A stretch of 64,000 nucleotides of DNA from Escarpia spicata (Eukaryota; Annelida; Polychaeta; Sabellida; Siboglinidae), in assembly GCA_963995525.1 (NCBI GenBank), contig CAXEFP010000887.1:682001-746000 (forward strand), given 5' to 3'. The notes under the pieces are model-generated. The model made no database searches. It was given only the letters and a program-made list of their open reading frames with translations, and had not been told where the DNA came from. Shown piece after piece: positions 1 through 14,186 of this stretch. A program made the translations under genes and the position numbers. Numbering within the stretch: position 1 is the first letter of the stretch; the number at the start of each line of letters is the position of its first letter.

Positions 1-215
1 ACTGGGAATGAAACATTGTACTACTAACACACATAATACATAGACTGGGAATAAAACATTGTACTACTGGCACACATAATACATAGACTGGGAATAAAAT
101 ATCGTACAACTGACACACATAATAAATAGACTGGGAATAAAACATTGTACTACTGACACTCATGATAAATAGACTGGGAATAAAACATTGTACTACTGAC
201 ACACATAATACATAG

Positions 216-559
216 ACTGGGAATAAAACATTGTACAACTGACACTCATGATAAATAGACTGGGAATAAAACATTGTACTATTGACACACATAATAAATA
301 GACTGGGAATAAAATATTGTACTACTGACACTCATGATAAATAGACTGGGAATAAAACATTGTACTACTGACACACATAATAAATAGACTGGGAATAAAA
401 CATTGTAAAACTGACACACATAATAAATAGACTGGGAATAAAACATTGTATAACTGACACACATAATAAATAGGCTGGGAATAAAACATTGTACAACTGA
501 CACACATAATAAATAGACTGGGAATAAAACATTGTACGACTGACACTCATGATAAATAG
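216..559. repeat. 8-monomer cassette carrying the A1G marker, left copy
   Basis: Order of variants: A22 with TCATG; C24T; C14T with TCATG; plain; C21A (plain A22 in the partner); C21T; A1G; T22G with TCATG. The same series returns 473 bp (11 monomers) later at 689-1032. The series C21T, then A1G, then G at site 22 is the most recognisable signature of the left region and recurs from 39.6 kb onward. Confidence 0.85.
345..387 (+). repeat. Reference monomer used for site numbering
   Basis: This copy carries the commonest base at nearly every site and serves as reference. Landmarks: ACTGGG at 1-6, AATAAA at 7-12, CATTGTAC at 14-21, variable site 22 (T here, A in about as many copies), ACTG again at 23-26, a second AATAAA at 35-40, and TAG at 41-43. 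Recurring variants by site: A1G, C2T, T3A, G4A, A10G, C14T, T17C, C21T, T22A or T22G, C24T, G26A, A39C, G43A or G43T, and a linked change A31T plus A35G (TCATG), sometimes with C32G (TGATG). Variation is concentrated at these sites instead of being spread evenly. Confidence 0.9.
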
Positions 560-688
560 ACTGGGAATAAAACATTGTACTACTGACACACATAATAAAT
601 ATACTGGGAATAAAACATTGTACAAATGACTCTCATGATAAATAGACTGGGAATAAAACATTGTACAACTGACACACATAATAAATAG

Positions 689-1032
689 ACTGGGAATAAA
701 ACATTGTACAACTGACACTCATGATAAATAGACTGGGAATAAAACATTGTACTATTGACACACATAATAAATAGACTGGGAATAAAATATTGTACTACTG
801 ACACTCATGATAAATAGACTGGGAATAAAACATTGTACTACTGACACACATAATAAATAGACTGGGAATAAAACATTGTACAACTGACACACATAATAAA
901 TAGACTGGGAATAAAACATTGTATAACTGACACACATAATAAATAGGCTGGGAATAAAACATTGTACAACTGACACACATAATAAATAGACTGGGAATAA
1001 AACATTGTACGACTGACACTCATGATAAATAG
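689..1032. repeat. 8-monomer cassette carrying the A1G marker, right copy
   Basis: Matches 216-559 at an offset of 473, with three other monomers (560-688) between. The A1G monomer starts at 947. The same 11-monomer pair is seen again at about 21.2-22.0 kb and 24.0-24.9 kb. Confidence 0.85.
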
Positions 1033-3568
1033 ACTGGGAATGAAACATTGTACAACTGACACACATAATAAATAGACTGGGAATGAAACATTGTACTACT
1101 AACACACATAATACATAGACTGGGAATAAAACATTGTACTACTGACTCACATAATAAATAGACTGGGAATAAAACATCGTACAACTGACACACATAATAA
1201 ATAGACTGGGAATAAAACATTGTACAACTGACACACATAATAAATAGACTGGGAATAAAACATTGTACAACTGACACACATAATAAACAGACTGGGAATA
1301 AAACATTGTACTACTGACACACATAATACATAGACTGGGAATAAAACATTGTTCAACTGACACACATAATAAATAGACTGGGAATGAAATATTGTACTAC
1401 TGACACACATAATAAATAGACTGGGAATGAAACATTGTACTACTGACACACATAATACATAGACTGGGAATGAAACATTGTACAACTGACACACATAATA
1501 AATAGACTGGGATTGAAACATTGTACAACTGACACACATAATAAATAGACTGGGAATCAAACATTGTACAACTGACACACATAATAAATAGACTGGGAAT
1601 AAAACATTGTACTACTGACACACATAATAAATAGACTGGGAATGAAACATTGTACAACTGACACACATAATAAATAGACTGGGAATAAAACATTGTACTA
1701 CTGACACACATAATACATAGACTGGGAATAAAACATTGTACAACTGACACACATAATAAATAGACTGGGAATAAAACATTGTACTACTGACACTCATGAT
1801 AAATAGACTGGGAATAAAACATTGTACAACTGACACACATAATAAATAGACTGGGAATAAAACATTGTACAACTGACACACATAATAAATAGATTGGGAA
1901 TAAAACATTGTACTACTGACACACATAATAAGTAGACTGGGAATAAAACATTGTACAACTGACACTCATGATAAATAGATTGGAATAAAACATTGTACTA
2001 CTGACACACATAATACATAGACTGGGAATAAAACATTGTACTAATGACACACATAATAAATAGACTGGGAATAAAACATCGTACAACTGACACACATAAT
2101 AAATAGACTGGGAATAAAACATTGTACTACTGACACTCATGATAAATAGACTGGGAATAAAACATTGTACTACTGACACACATAATACATAGACTGGGAA
2201 TAGAACATTGTACAACTGACACTCATGATAAATAGACTGGGAATGAAACATTGTACTACTGACACACATAATAAATAGACTGGGAAAGAAACATTGTACA
2301 ACTGACACACATAATAAATAGACTGGGAATGAAACATTGTACTACTAACACACATAATACATAGACTGGGAATAAAACATTGTACTACTGACACACATAA
2401 TAAATAGACTGGGAATAAAACATCGTACAACTGACACACATAATAAATAGACTGGGAATAAAACATTGTACTACTGACACTCATGATAAATAGACTGGGA
2501 ATAAAACATTGTACTACTGACACACATAATACATAGACTGGGAATAAAACATTGTACAACTGACACTCATGATAAATAGACTGGGAATAAAACATTGTAC
2601 TATTGACACACATAATAAATAGACTGGGAATAAAACATTGTACTACTGACACTCATGATAAATAGACTGGGAATAAAACATTGTACTACTGACACACATA
2701 ATAAATAGACTGGGAATAAAACATTGTACAACTGACACACATAATAAATAGACTGGGAATAAAACATTGTATAACTGACACACATAATAAATAGGCTGGG
2801 AATAAAACATTGTACAACTGACACACATAATAAATAGACTGGGAATAAAACATTGTACGACTGACACTCATGATAAATAGACTGCGAATAAAACATTGTA
2901 CTACTGACACACATAATAAATAGACTGGGAATAAAACATTGTACAACTGACACTCATGATAAATAGACTGGGAATAAAACATTGTACTACTGACACACAT
3001 AATAAATAGACTGGGAATAAAACATTGTACTACTGACACACATAATAAATAGACTGGGAATAAAACATTGTACTACTGACACTGATGATAAATAGACTGG
3101 GAATAAAACATTGTACAACTAACACACATAATAAATAGACTGGGAATAAAACATTGTACAACTGACACACATAATAAATAGACTGGGAATAAAACATTGT
3201 ACAACTGACACACATAATACATAGACTGGGAATAAAACATTGTACTACTGACACACATAATACATAGACTGGGAATGAAACATTGTACAACTGACACACA
3301 TAATAAATAGACTGGGAATGAAACATTGTACTACTGACACACATAATAAATAGACTGGGAATGAAACATTGTACAACTGACACACATAATAAATAGACTG
3401 GGAATGAAACATTGTACTACTAACACACATAATACATAGACTGGGAATAAAACATTGTACTACTGACACACATAATAAATAGACTGGGAATAAAACATCG
3501 TACAACTGACACACATAATAAATAGACTGGGAATAAAACATTGTACAACTGACACACATAATAAATAG
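1033..3568. repeat. 59-monomer segment, left copy
   Basis: Repeats at 4214-6749 with an offset of 3181 (74 monomers less one base, because a 42-bp monomer lies inside). The match starts after the G22/TCATG monomer at 990 and ends where 3569 has A at site 22 and 6750 has T. Length is 2536 bp in both copies. Confidence 0.87.
1979..2020 (+). repeat. 42-bp monomer 1 of 7
   Basis: Begins ATTGGAATAAAA: C2T plus loss of one G from the GGG run, ending with C at site 39. It follows an A22/TCATG monomer, and a C2T monomer of normal length lies a little upstream. The next monomer starts 42 bases later, so everything downstream is shifted by one. Confidence 0.95.
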
Positions 3569-4213
3569 ACTGGGAATAAAACATTGTACAACTGACACAC
3601 ATAATAAATAGACTGGGAATAAAACATTGTACAACTGACACTCATGATAAATAGACTGGGAATAAAACATTGTACTACTGACACACATAATACATAGACT
3701 GGGAATGAAACATTTTACAACTGACACACATAATAAATAGACTGGGAATGAAACATTGTACAACTGACACTCATGATAAATAGACTGGGAATGAAACATT
3801 GTACTACTGACACACATAATAAATAGACTGGGAATAAAACATTGTACTACTGACACTCATGATAAATAGACTGGGAATAAAACATTGTACTACTGACACA
3901 CATAATAAATAGACTGGGAATAAAACATTGTACTACTGACACACATAATAAATAGACTGGGAATAAAACATTGTACTACTGACACTGATGATAAATAGAC
4001 TGGGAATAAAACATTGTACAACTAACACACATAATAAATAGACTGGGAATAAAACATTGTACAACTGACACACATAATACATAGACTGGGATTAAAACAT
4101 TGTACTACTGACACACATAATACATAGACTGGGAATGAAACATTGTACAACTGACACACATAATAAATAGACTGGGAATGAAACATTGTACTACTGACAC
4201 ACATAATAAATAG

Positions 4214-6749
4214 ACTGGGAATGAAACATTGTACAACTGACACACATAATAAATAGACTGGGAATGAAACATTGTACTACTAACACACATAATACATAGA
4301 CTGGGAATAAAACATTGTACTACTGACACACATAATAAATAGACTGGGAATAAAACATCGTACAACTGACACACATAATAAATAGACTGGGAATAAAACA
4401 TTGTACAACTGACACACATAATAAATAGACTGGGAATAAAACATTGTACAACTGACACACATAATAAACAGACTGGGAATAAAACATTGTACTACTGACA
4501 CACATAATACATAGACTGGGAATAAAACATTGTTCAACTGACACACATAATAAATAGACTGGGAATGAAATATTGTACTACTGACACACATAATAAATAG
4601 ACTGGGAATGAAACATTGTACTACTGACACACATAATACATAGACTGGGAATGAAACATTGTACAACTGACACACATAATAAATAGACTGGGAATGAAAC
4701 ATTGTACAACTGACACACATAATAAATAGACTGGGAATCAAACATTGTACAACTGACACACATAATAAATAGACTGGGAATAAAACATTGTACTACTGAC
4801 ACACATAATAAATAGACTGGGAATGAAACATTGTACAACTGACACACATAATAAATAGACTGGGAATAAAACATTGTACTACTGACACACATAATACATA
4901 GACTGGGAATAAAACATTGTACAACTGACACACATAATAAATAGACTGGGAATAAAACATTGTACTACTGACACTCATGATAAATAGACTGGGAATAAAA
5001 CATTGTACAACTGACACACATAATAAATAGACTGGGAATAAAACATTGTACAACTGACACACATAATAAATAGATTGGGAATAAAACATTGTACTACTGA
5101 CACACATAATAAGTAGACTGGGAATAAAACATTGTACAACTGACACTCATGATAAATAGATTGGAATAAAACATTGTACTACTGACACACATAATACATA
5201 GACTGGGAATAAAACATTGTACTACTGACACACATAATAAATAGACTGGGAATAAAACATCGTACAACTGACACACATAATAAATAGACTGGGAATAAAA
5301 CATTGTACTACTGACACTCATGATAAATAGACTGGGAATAAAACATTGTACTACTGACACACATAATACATAGACTGGGAATAGAACATTGTACAACTGA
5401 CACTCATGATAAATAGACTGGGAATGAAACATTTTACTACTGACACACATAATAAATAGACTGGGAAAGAAACATTGTACAACTGACACACATAATAAAT
5501 AGACTGGGAATGAAACATTGTACTACTAACACACATAATACATAGACTGGGAATAAAACATTGTACTACTGACACACATAATAAATAGACTGGGAATAAA
5601 ACATCGTACAACTGACACACATAATAAATAGACTGGGAATAAAACATTGTACTACTGACACTCATGATAAATAGACTGGGAATAAAACATTGTACTACTG
5701 ACACACATAATACATAGACTGGGAATAAAACATTGTACAACTGACACTCATGATAAATAGACTGGGAATAAAACATTGTACTATTGACACACATAATAAA
5801 TAGACTGGGAATAAAACATTGTACTACTGACACTCATGATAAATAGACTGGGAATAAAACATTGTACTACTGACACACATAATAAATAGACTGGGAATAA
5901 AACATTGTACAACTGACATACATAATAAATAGACTGGGAATAAAACATTGTATAACTGACACACATAATAAATAGGCTGGGAATAAAACATTGTACAACT
6001 GACACACATAATAAATAGACTGGGAATAAAACATTGTACGACTGACACTCATGATAAATAGACTGGGAATAAAACATTGTACTACTGACACACATAATAA
6101 ATAGACTGGGAATAAAACATTGTACAACTGACACTCATGATAAATAGACTGGGAATAAAACATTGTACTACTGACACACATAATAAATAGACTGGGAATA
6201 AAACATTGTACTACTGACACACATAATAAATAGACTGGGAATAAAACATTGTACTACTGACACTGATGATAAATAGACTGGGAATAAAACATTGTACAAC
6301 TAACACACATAATAAATAGACTGGGAATAAAACATTGTACAACTGACACACATAATAAATAGACTGGGAATAAAACATTGTACAACTGACACACATAATA
6401 CATAGACTGGGAATAAAACATTGTACTACTGACACACATAATACATAGACTGGGAATGAAACATTGTACAACTGACACACATAATAAATAGACTGGGAAT
6501 GAAACATTGTACTACTGACACACATAATAAATAGACTGGGAATGAAACATTGTACAACTGACACACATAATAAATAGACTGGGAATGAAACATTGTACTA
6601 CTAACACACATAATACATAGACTGGGAATAAAACATTGTACTACTGACACACATAATAAATAGACTGGGAATAAAACATCGTACAACTGACACACATAAT
6701 AAATAGACTGGGAATAAAACATTGTACAACTGACACACATAATAAATAG
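4214..6749. repeat. 59-monomer segment, right copy
   Basis: Partner of 1033-3568, including the 42-bp monomer at 5160. Small private differences exist, for example the monomer near 1505 reads GGGATTG where this copy reads GGGAATG. The 646 bp between the two copies (3569-4213) include TGATG monomers at 3956 and 3053+903, showing a 21-monomer sub-spacing. Confidence 0.85.
5160..5201 (+). repeat. 42-bp monomer 2 of 7
   Basis: Same ATTGG start and same neighbours as the monomer at 1979 (offset 3181), so it was copied with its flanks and is not an independent deletion. Confidence 0.95.
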
Positions 6750-8082
6750 ACTGGGAATAAAACATTGTACTACTGACACACATAATAAATAGACTGGGAA
6801 TGAAACATTGTACAACTGACACACATAATAAATAGACTGGGAATGAAACATTGTACAACTGACACTCATGATAACTAGACTGGGAATGAAACATTGTACT
6901 ACTGACACACATAATAAATAGACTGGGAATAAAACATTGTACTACTGACACTCATGATAAATAGACTGGGAATAAAACATTGTACTACTGACACACATAA
7001 TAAATAGACTGGGAATAAAACATTGTACTACTGACACACATAATAAATAGACTGGGAATAAAACATTGTACAACTGACACACATAATACGTAGACTGGGA
7101 ATAAAACATTGTACTACTGACACACATAATACATAGACTGGGAAGGAAACATTGTACAACTGACACACATAATAAATAGACTGGGAATGAAACATTGTTC
7201 TACTGACACACATAATAAATAGACTGGGAATGAAACATTGTACAACTGACACACATAATAAATAGACTGGGAATGAAACATTGTACTACTAACACACATA
7301 ATACATAGACTGGGAATAAAACATTGTACTACTGGCACACATAATACATAGACTGGGAATAAAATATCGTACAACTGACACACATAATAAATAGACTGGG
7401 AATAAAACATTGTACTACTGACACTCATGATAAATAGACTGGGAATAAAACATTGTACTACTGACACACATAATACATAGACTGGGAATAAAACATTGTA
7501 CAACTGACACTCATGATAAATAGACTGGGAATAAAACATTGTACTATTGACACACATAATAAATAGACTGGGAATAAAATATTGTACTACTGACACTCAT
7601 GATAAATAGACTGGGAATAAAACATTGTACTACTGACACACATAATAAATAGACTGGGAATAAAACATTGTAAAACTGACACACATAATAAATAGACTGG
7701 GAATAAAACATTGTATAACTGACACACATAATAAATAGGCTGGGAATAAAACATTGTACAACTGACACACATAATAAATAGACTGGGAATAAAACATTGT
7801 ACGACTGACACTCATGATAAATAGACTGGGAATAAAACATTGTACTACTGACACACATAATAAATATACTGGGAATAAAACATTGTACAAATGACACTCA
7901 TGATAAATAGACTGGGAATAAAACATTGTACAACTGACACACATAATAAATAGACTGGGAATAAAACATTGTACAACTGACACTCATGATAAATAGACTG
8001 GGAATAAAACATTGTACTATTGACACACATAATAAATAGACTGGGAATAAAATATTGTACTACTGACACTCATGATAAATAG
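6320..8082. repeat. 41-monomer tandem unit, copy 1
   Basis: Directly followed by an apparently identical unit at 8083-9845 (offset 1763, exactly 41 x 43). Left limit: 6277 (A22, A26) and 8040 (C14T, TCATG) differ, whereas 6320 and 8083 match. No difference between the two copies was found by reading. Confidence 0.92.
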
Positions 8083-9845
8083 ACTGGGAATAAAACATTG
8101 TACAACTGACACACATAATAAATAGACTGGGAATAAAACATTGTACAACTGACACACATAATACATAGACTGGGAATAAAACATTGTACTACTGACACAC
8201 ATAATACATAGACTGGGAATGAAACATTGTACAACTGACACACATAATAAATAGACTGGGAATGAAACATTGTACTACTGACACACATAATAAATAGACT
8301 GGGAATGAAACATTGTACAACTGACACACATAATAAATAGACTGGGAATGAAACATTGTACTACTAACACACATAATACATAGACTGGGAATAAAACATT
8401 GTACTACTGACACACATAATAAATAGACTGGGAATAAAACATCGTACAACTGACACACATAATAAATAGACTGGGAATAAAACATTGTACAACTGACACA
8501 CATAATAAATAGACTGGGAATAAAACATTGTACTACTGACACACATAATAAATAGACTGGGAATGAAACATTGTACAACTGACACACATAATAAATAGAC
8601 TGGGAATGAAACATTGTACAACTGACACTCATGATAACTAGACTGGGAATGAAACATTGTACTACTGACACACATAATAAATAGACTGGGAATAAAACAT
8701 TGTACTACTGACACTCATGATAAATAGACTGGGAATAAAACATTGTACTACTGACACACATAATAAATAGACTGGGAATAAAACATTGTACTACTGACAC
8801 ACATAATAAATAGACTGGGAATAAAACATTGTACAACTGACACACATAATACGTAGACTGGGAATAAAACATTGTACTACTGACACACATAATACATAGA
8901 CTGGGAAGGAAACATTGTACAACTGACACACATAATAAATAGACTGGGAATGAAACATTGTTCTACTGACACACATAATAAATAGACTGGGAATGAAACA
9001 TTGTACAACTGACACACATAATAAATAGACTGGGAATGAAACATTGTACTACTAACACACATAATACATAGACTGGGAATAAAACATTGTACTACTGGCA
9101 CACATAATACATAGACTGGGAATAAAATATCGTACAACTGACACACATAATAAATAGACTGGGAATAAAACATTGTACTACTGACACTCATGATAAATAG
9201 ACTGGGAATAAAACATTGTACTACTGACACACATAATACATAGACTGGGAATAAAACATTGTACAACTGACACTCATGATAAATAGACTGGGAATAAAAC
9301 ATTGTACTATTGACACACATAATAAATAGACTGGGAATAAAATATTGTACTACTGACACTCATGATAAATAGACTGGGAATAAAACATTGTACTACTGAC
9401 ACACATAATAAATAGACTGGGAATAAAACATTGTAAAACTGACACACATAATAAATAGACTGGGAATAAAACATTGTATAACTGACACACATAATAAATA
9501 GGCTGGGAATAAAACATTGTACAACTGACACACATAATAAATAGACTGGGAATAAAACATTGTACGACTGACACTCATGATAAATAGACTGGGAATAAAA
9601 CATTGTACTACTGACACACATAATAAATATACTGGGAATAAAACATTGTACAAATGACACTCATGATAAATAGACTGGGAATAAAACATTGTACAACTGA
9701 CACACATAATAAATAGACTGGGAATAAAACATTGTACAACTGACACTCATGATAAATAGACTGGGAATAAAACATTGTACTATTGACACACATAATAAAT
9801 AGACTGGGAATAAAATATTGTACTACTGACACTCATGATAAATAG
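8083..9845. repeat. 41-monomer tandem unit, copy 2
   Basis: Head-to-tail second copy of 6320-8082. The match stops at 9846, where site 22 is T and 8083 has A, and 9846 onward instead follows 818 onward. Lack of private changes makes this one of the youngest duplications in the left region. Confidence 0.92.
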
Positions 9846-11006
9846 ACTGGGAATAAAACATTGTACTACTGACACACATAATAAATAGACTGGGAATAAA
9901 ACATTGTACAACTGACACACATAATAAATAGACTGGGAATAAAACATTGTATAACTGACACACATAATAAATAGGCTGGGAATAAAACATTGTACAACTG
10001 ACACACATAATAAATAGACTGGGAATAAAACATTGTACGACTGACACTCATGATAAATAGACTGGGAATGAAACATTGTACAACTGACACACATAATAAA
10101 TAGACTGGGAATGAAACATTGTACTACTAACACACATAATACATAGACTGGGAATAAAACATTGTACTACTGACTCACATAATAAATAGACTGGGAATAA
10201 AACATCGTACAACTGACACACATAATAAATAGACTGGGAATAAAACATTGTACAACTGACACACATAATAAATAGACTGGGAATAAAACATTGTACAACT
10301 GACACACATAATAAACAGACTGGGAATAAAACATTGTACTACTGACACACATAATACATAGACTGGGAATAAAACATTGTTCAACTGACACACATAATAA
10401 ATAGACTGGGAATGAAATATTGTACTACTGACACACATAATAAATAGACTGGGAATGAAACATTGTACTACTGACACACATAATACATAGACTGGGAATG
10501 AAACATTGTACAACTGACACACATAATAAATAGACTGGGATTGAAACATTGTACAACTGACACACATAATAAATAGACTGGGAATCAAACATTGTACAAC
10601 TGACACACATAATAAATAGACTGGGAATAAAACATTGTACTACTGACACACATAATAAATAGACTGGGAATGAAACATTGTACAACTGACACACATAATA
10701 AATAGACTGGGAATAAAACATTGTACTACTGACACACATAATACATAGACTGGGAATAAAACATTGTACAACTGACACACATAATAAATAGACTGGGAAT
10801 AAAACATTGTACTACTGACACTCATGATAAATAGACTGGGAATAAAACATTGTACAACTGACACACATAATAAATAGACTGGGAATAAAACATTGTACAA
10901 CTGACACACATAATAAATAGATTGGGAATAAAACATTGTACTACTGACACACATAATAAGTAGACTGGGAATAAAACATTGTACAACTGACACTCATGAT
11001 AAATAG

Positions 11007-11048
11007 ATTGGAATAAAACATTGTACTACTGACACACATAATACATAG
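11007..11048 (+). repeat. 42-bp monomer 3 of 7
   Basis: Counterpart of 1979 in the second long segment (offset 9028), with the same ATTGG start and the same following monomer with CTAATG. Confidence 0.95.
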
Positions 11049-12811
11049 ACTGGGAATAAAACATTGTACTAATGACACACATAATAAATAGACTGGGAAT
11101 AAAACATCGTACAACTGACACACATAATAAATAGACTGGGAATAAAACATTGTACTACTGACACTCATGATAAATAGACTGGGAATAAAACATTGTACTA
11201 CTGACACACATAATACATAGACTGGGAATAGAACATTGTACAACTGACACTCATGATAAATAGACTGGGAATGAAACATTGTACTACTGACACACATAAT
11301 AAATAGACTGGGAAAGAAACATTGTACAACTGACACACATAATAAATAGACTGGGAATGAAACATTGTACTACTAACACACATAATACATAGACTGGGAA
11401 TAAAACATTGTACTACTGACACACATAATAAATAGACTGGGAATAAAACATCGTACAACTGACACACATAATAAATAGACTGGGAATAAAACATTGTACT
11501 ACTGACACTCATGATAAATAGACTGGGAATAAAACATTGTACTACTGACACACATAATACATAGACTGGGAATAAAACATTGTACAACTGACACTCATGA
11601 TAAATAGACTGGGAATAAAACATTGTACTATTGACACACATAATAAATAGACTGGGAATAAAACATTGTACTACTGACACTCATGATAAATAGACTGGGA
11701 ATAAAACATTGTACTACTGACACACATAATAAATAGACTGGGAATAAAACATTGTACAACTGACACACATAATAAATAGACTGGGAATAAAACATTGTAT
11801 AACTGACACACATAATAAATAGGCTGGGAATAAAACATTGTACAACTGACACACATAATAAATAGACTGGGAATAAAACATTGTACGACTGACACTCATG
11901 ATAAATAGACTGGGAATAAAACATTGTACTACTGACACACATAATAAATAGACTGGGAATAAAACATTGTACAACTGACACTCATGATAAATAGACTGGG
12001 AATAAAACATTGTACTACTGACACACATAATAAATAGACTGGGAATAAAACATTGTACTACTGACACACATAATAAATAGACTGGGAATAAAACATTGTA
12101 CTACTGACACTGATGATAAATAGACTGGGAATAAAACATTGTACAACTAACACACATAATAAATAGACTGGGAATAAAACATTGTACAACTGACACACAT
12201 AATAAATAGACTGGGAATAAAACATTGTACAACTGACACACATAATACATAGACTGGGAATAAAACATTGTACTACTGACACACATAATACATAGACTGG
12301 GAATGAAACATTGTACAACTGACACACATAATAAATAGACTGGGAATGAAACATTGTACTACTGACACACATAATAAATAGACTGGGAATGAAACATTGT
12401 ACAACTGACACACATAATAAATAGACTGGGAATGAAACATTGTACTACTAACACACATAATACATAGACTGGGAATAAAACATTGTACTACTGACACACA
12501 TAATAAATAGACTGGGAATAAAACATCGTACAACTGACACACATAATAAATAGACTGGGAATAAAACATTGTACAACTGACACACATAATAAATAGACTG
12601 GGAATAAAACATTGTACAACTGACACACATAATAAATAGACTGGGAATAAAACATTGTACAACTGACACTCATGATAAATAGACTGGGAATAAAACATTG
12701 TACTACTGACACACATAATACATAGACTGGGAATGAAACATTTTACAACTGACACACATAATAAATAGACTGGGAATGAAACATTGTACAACTGACACTC
12801 ATGATAAATAG

Positions 12812-12854
12812 ACTGGGAATGAAACATTGTACTACTGACACTCATGATAAATAG
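12812..12854 (+). repeat. Chimeric monomer at a one-monomer deletion
   Basis: Left part has G at site 10, as in 3784; right part has TCATG at 31-35, as in 3827. In copy 1 these features sit on two neighbouring monomers; here they are joined in one 43-bp monomer and exactly 43 bp are lost. The exchange point lies between sites 10 and 31. Confidence 0.9.
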
Positions 12855-14144
12855 ACTGGGAATAAAACATTGTACTACTGACACACATAATAAATAGACT
12901 GGGAATAAAACATTGTACTACTGACACACATAATAAATAGACTGGGAATAAAACATTGTACTACTGACACTGATGATAAATAGACTGGGAATAAAACATT
13001 GTACAACTAACACACATAATAAATAGACTGGGAATAAAACATTGTACAACTGACACACATAATACATAGACTGGGATTAAAACATTGTACTACTGACACA
13101 CATAATACATAGACTGGGAATGAAACATTGTACAACTGACACACATAATAAATAGACTGGGAATGAAACATTGTACTACTGACACACATAATAAATAGAC
13201 TGGGAATGAAACATTGTACAACTGACACACATAATAAATAGACTGGGAATGAAACATTGTACTACTAACACACATAATACATAGACTGGGAATAAAACAT
13301 TGTACTACTGACACACATAATAAATAGACTGGGAATAAAACATCGTACAACTGACACACATAATAAATAGACTGGGAATAAAACATTGTACAACTGACAC
13401 ACATAATAAATAGACTGGGAATAAAACATTGTACAACTGACACACATAATAAACAGACTGGGAATAAAACATTGTACTACTGACACACATAATACATAGA
13501 CTGGGAATAAAACATTGTTCAACTGACACACATAATAAATAGACTGGGAATGAAATATTGTACTACTGACACACATAATAAATAGACTGGGAATGAAACA
13601 TTGTACTACTGACACACATAATACATAGACTGGGAATGAAACATTGTACAACTGACACACATAATAAATAGACTGGGAATGAAACATTGTACAACTGACA
13701 CACATAATAAATAGACTGGGAATCAAACATTGTACAACTGACACACATAATAAATAGACTGGGAATAAAACATTGTACTACTGACACACATAATAAATAG
13801 ACTGGGAATGAAACATTGTACAACTGACACACATAATAAATAGACTGGGAATAAAACATTGTACTACTGACACACATAATACATAGACTGGGAATAAAAC
13901 ATTGTACAACTGACACACATAATAAATAGACTGGGAATAAAACATTGTACTACTGACACTCATGATAAATAGACTGGGAATAAAACATTGTACAACTGAC
14001 ACACATAATAAATAGACTGGGAATAAAACATTGTACAACTGACACACATAATAAATAGATTGGGAATAAAACATTGTACTACTGACACACATAATAAGTA
14101 GACTGGGAATAAAACATTGTACAACTGACACTCATGATAAATAG

Positions 14145-14186
14145 ATTGGAATAAAACATTGTACTACTGACACACATAATACATAG
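14145..14186 (+). repeat. 42-bp monomer 4 of 7
   Basis: Counterpart of 5160 in the second long segment (offset 8985), with the same start and flanks. Confidence 0.95.

Larger units (their letters stand above)
1..7953. repeat. Long higher-order segment, copy 1
   Basis: The order of variants in this segment is repeated at 9029-16938. The offset is 9028 up to about 3826 and 8985 after that, because copy 2 has lost one monomer. It holds two of the 42-bp monomers (1979, 5160). Only a few private changes were seen, for example GACTCTC at about 626-632, a G-to-C at site 5 near 2885, and G-to-T at site 18 near 5434, so identity is probably above 99%. Bases 1-817 are also repeated at 7266-8082. The true left end lies outside the window. 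Confidence 0.9.

Noticed and set aside
1..43. Monomer as a diverged dimer of 22-bp and 21-bp halves
   Set aside because: ACTG at sites 1-4 and 23-26 and AATAAA at 7-12 and 35-40 recur, but the spacing differs (22 against 28) and the rest does not align, so the similarity is probably chance in AT-rich DNA.
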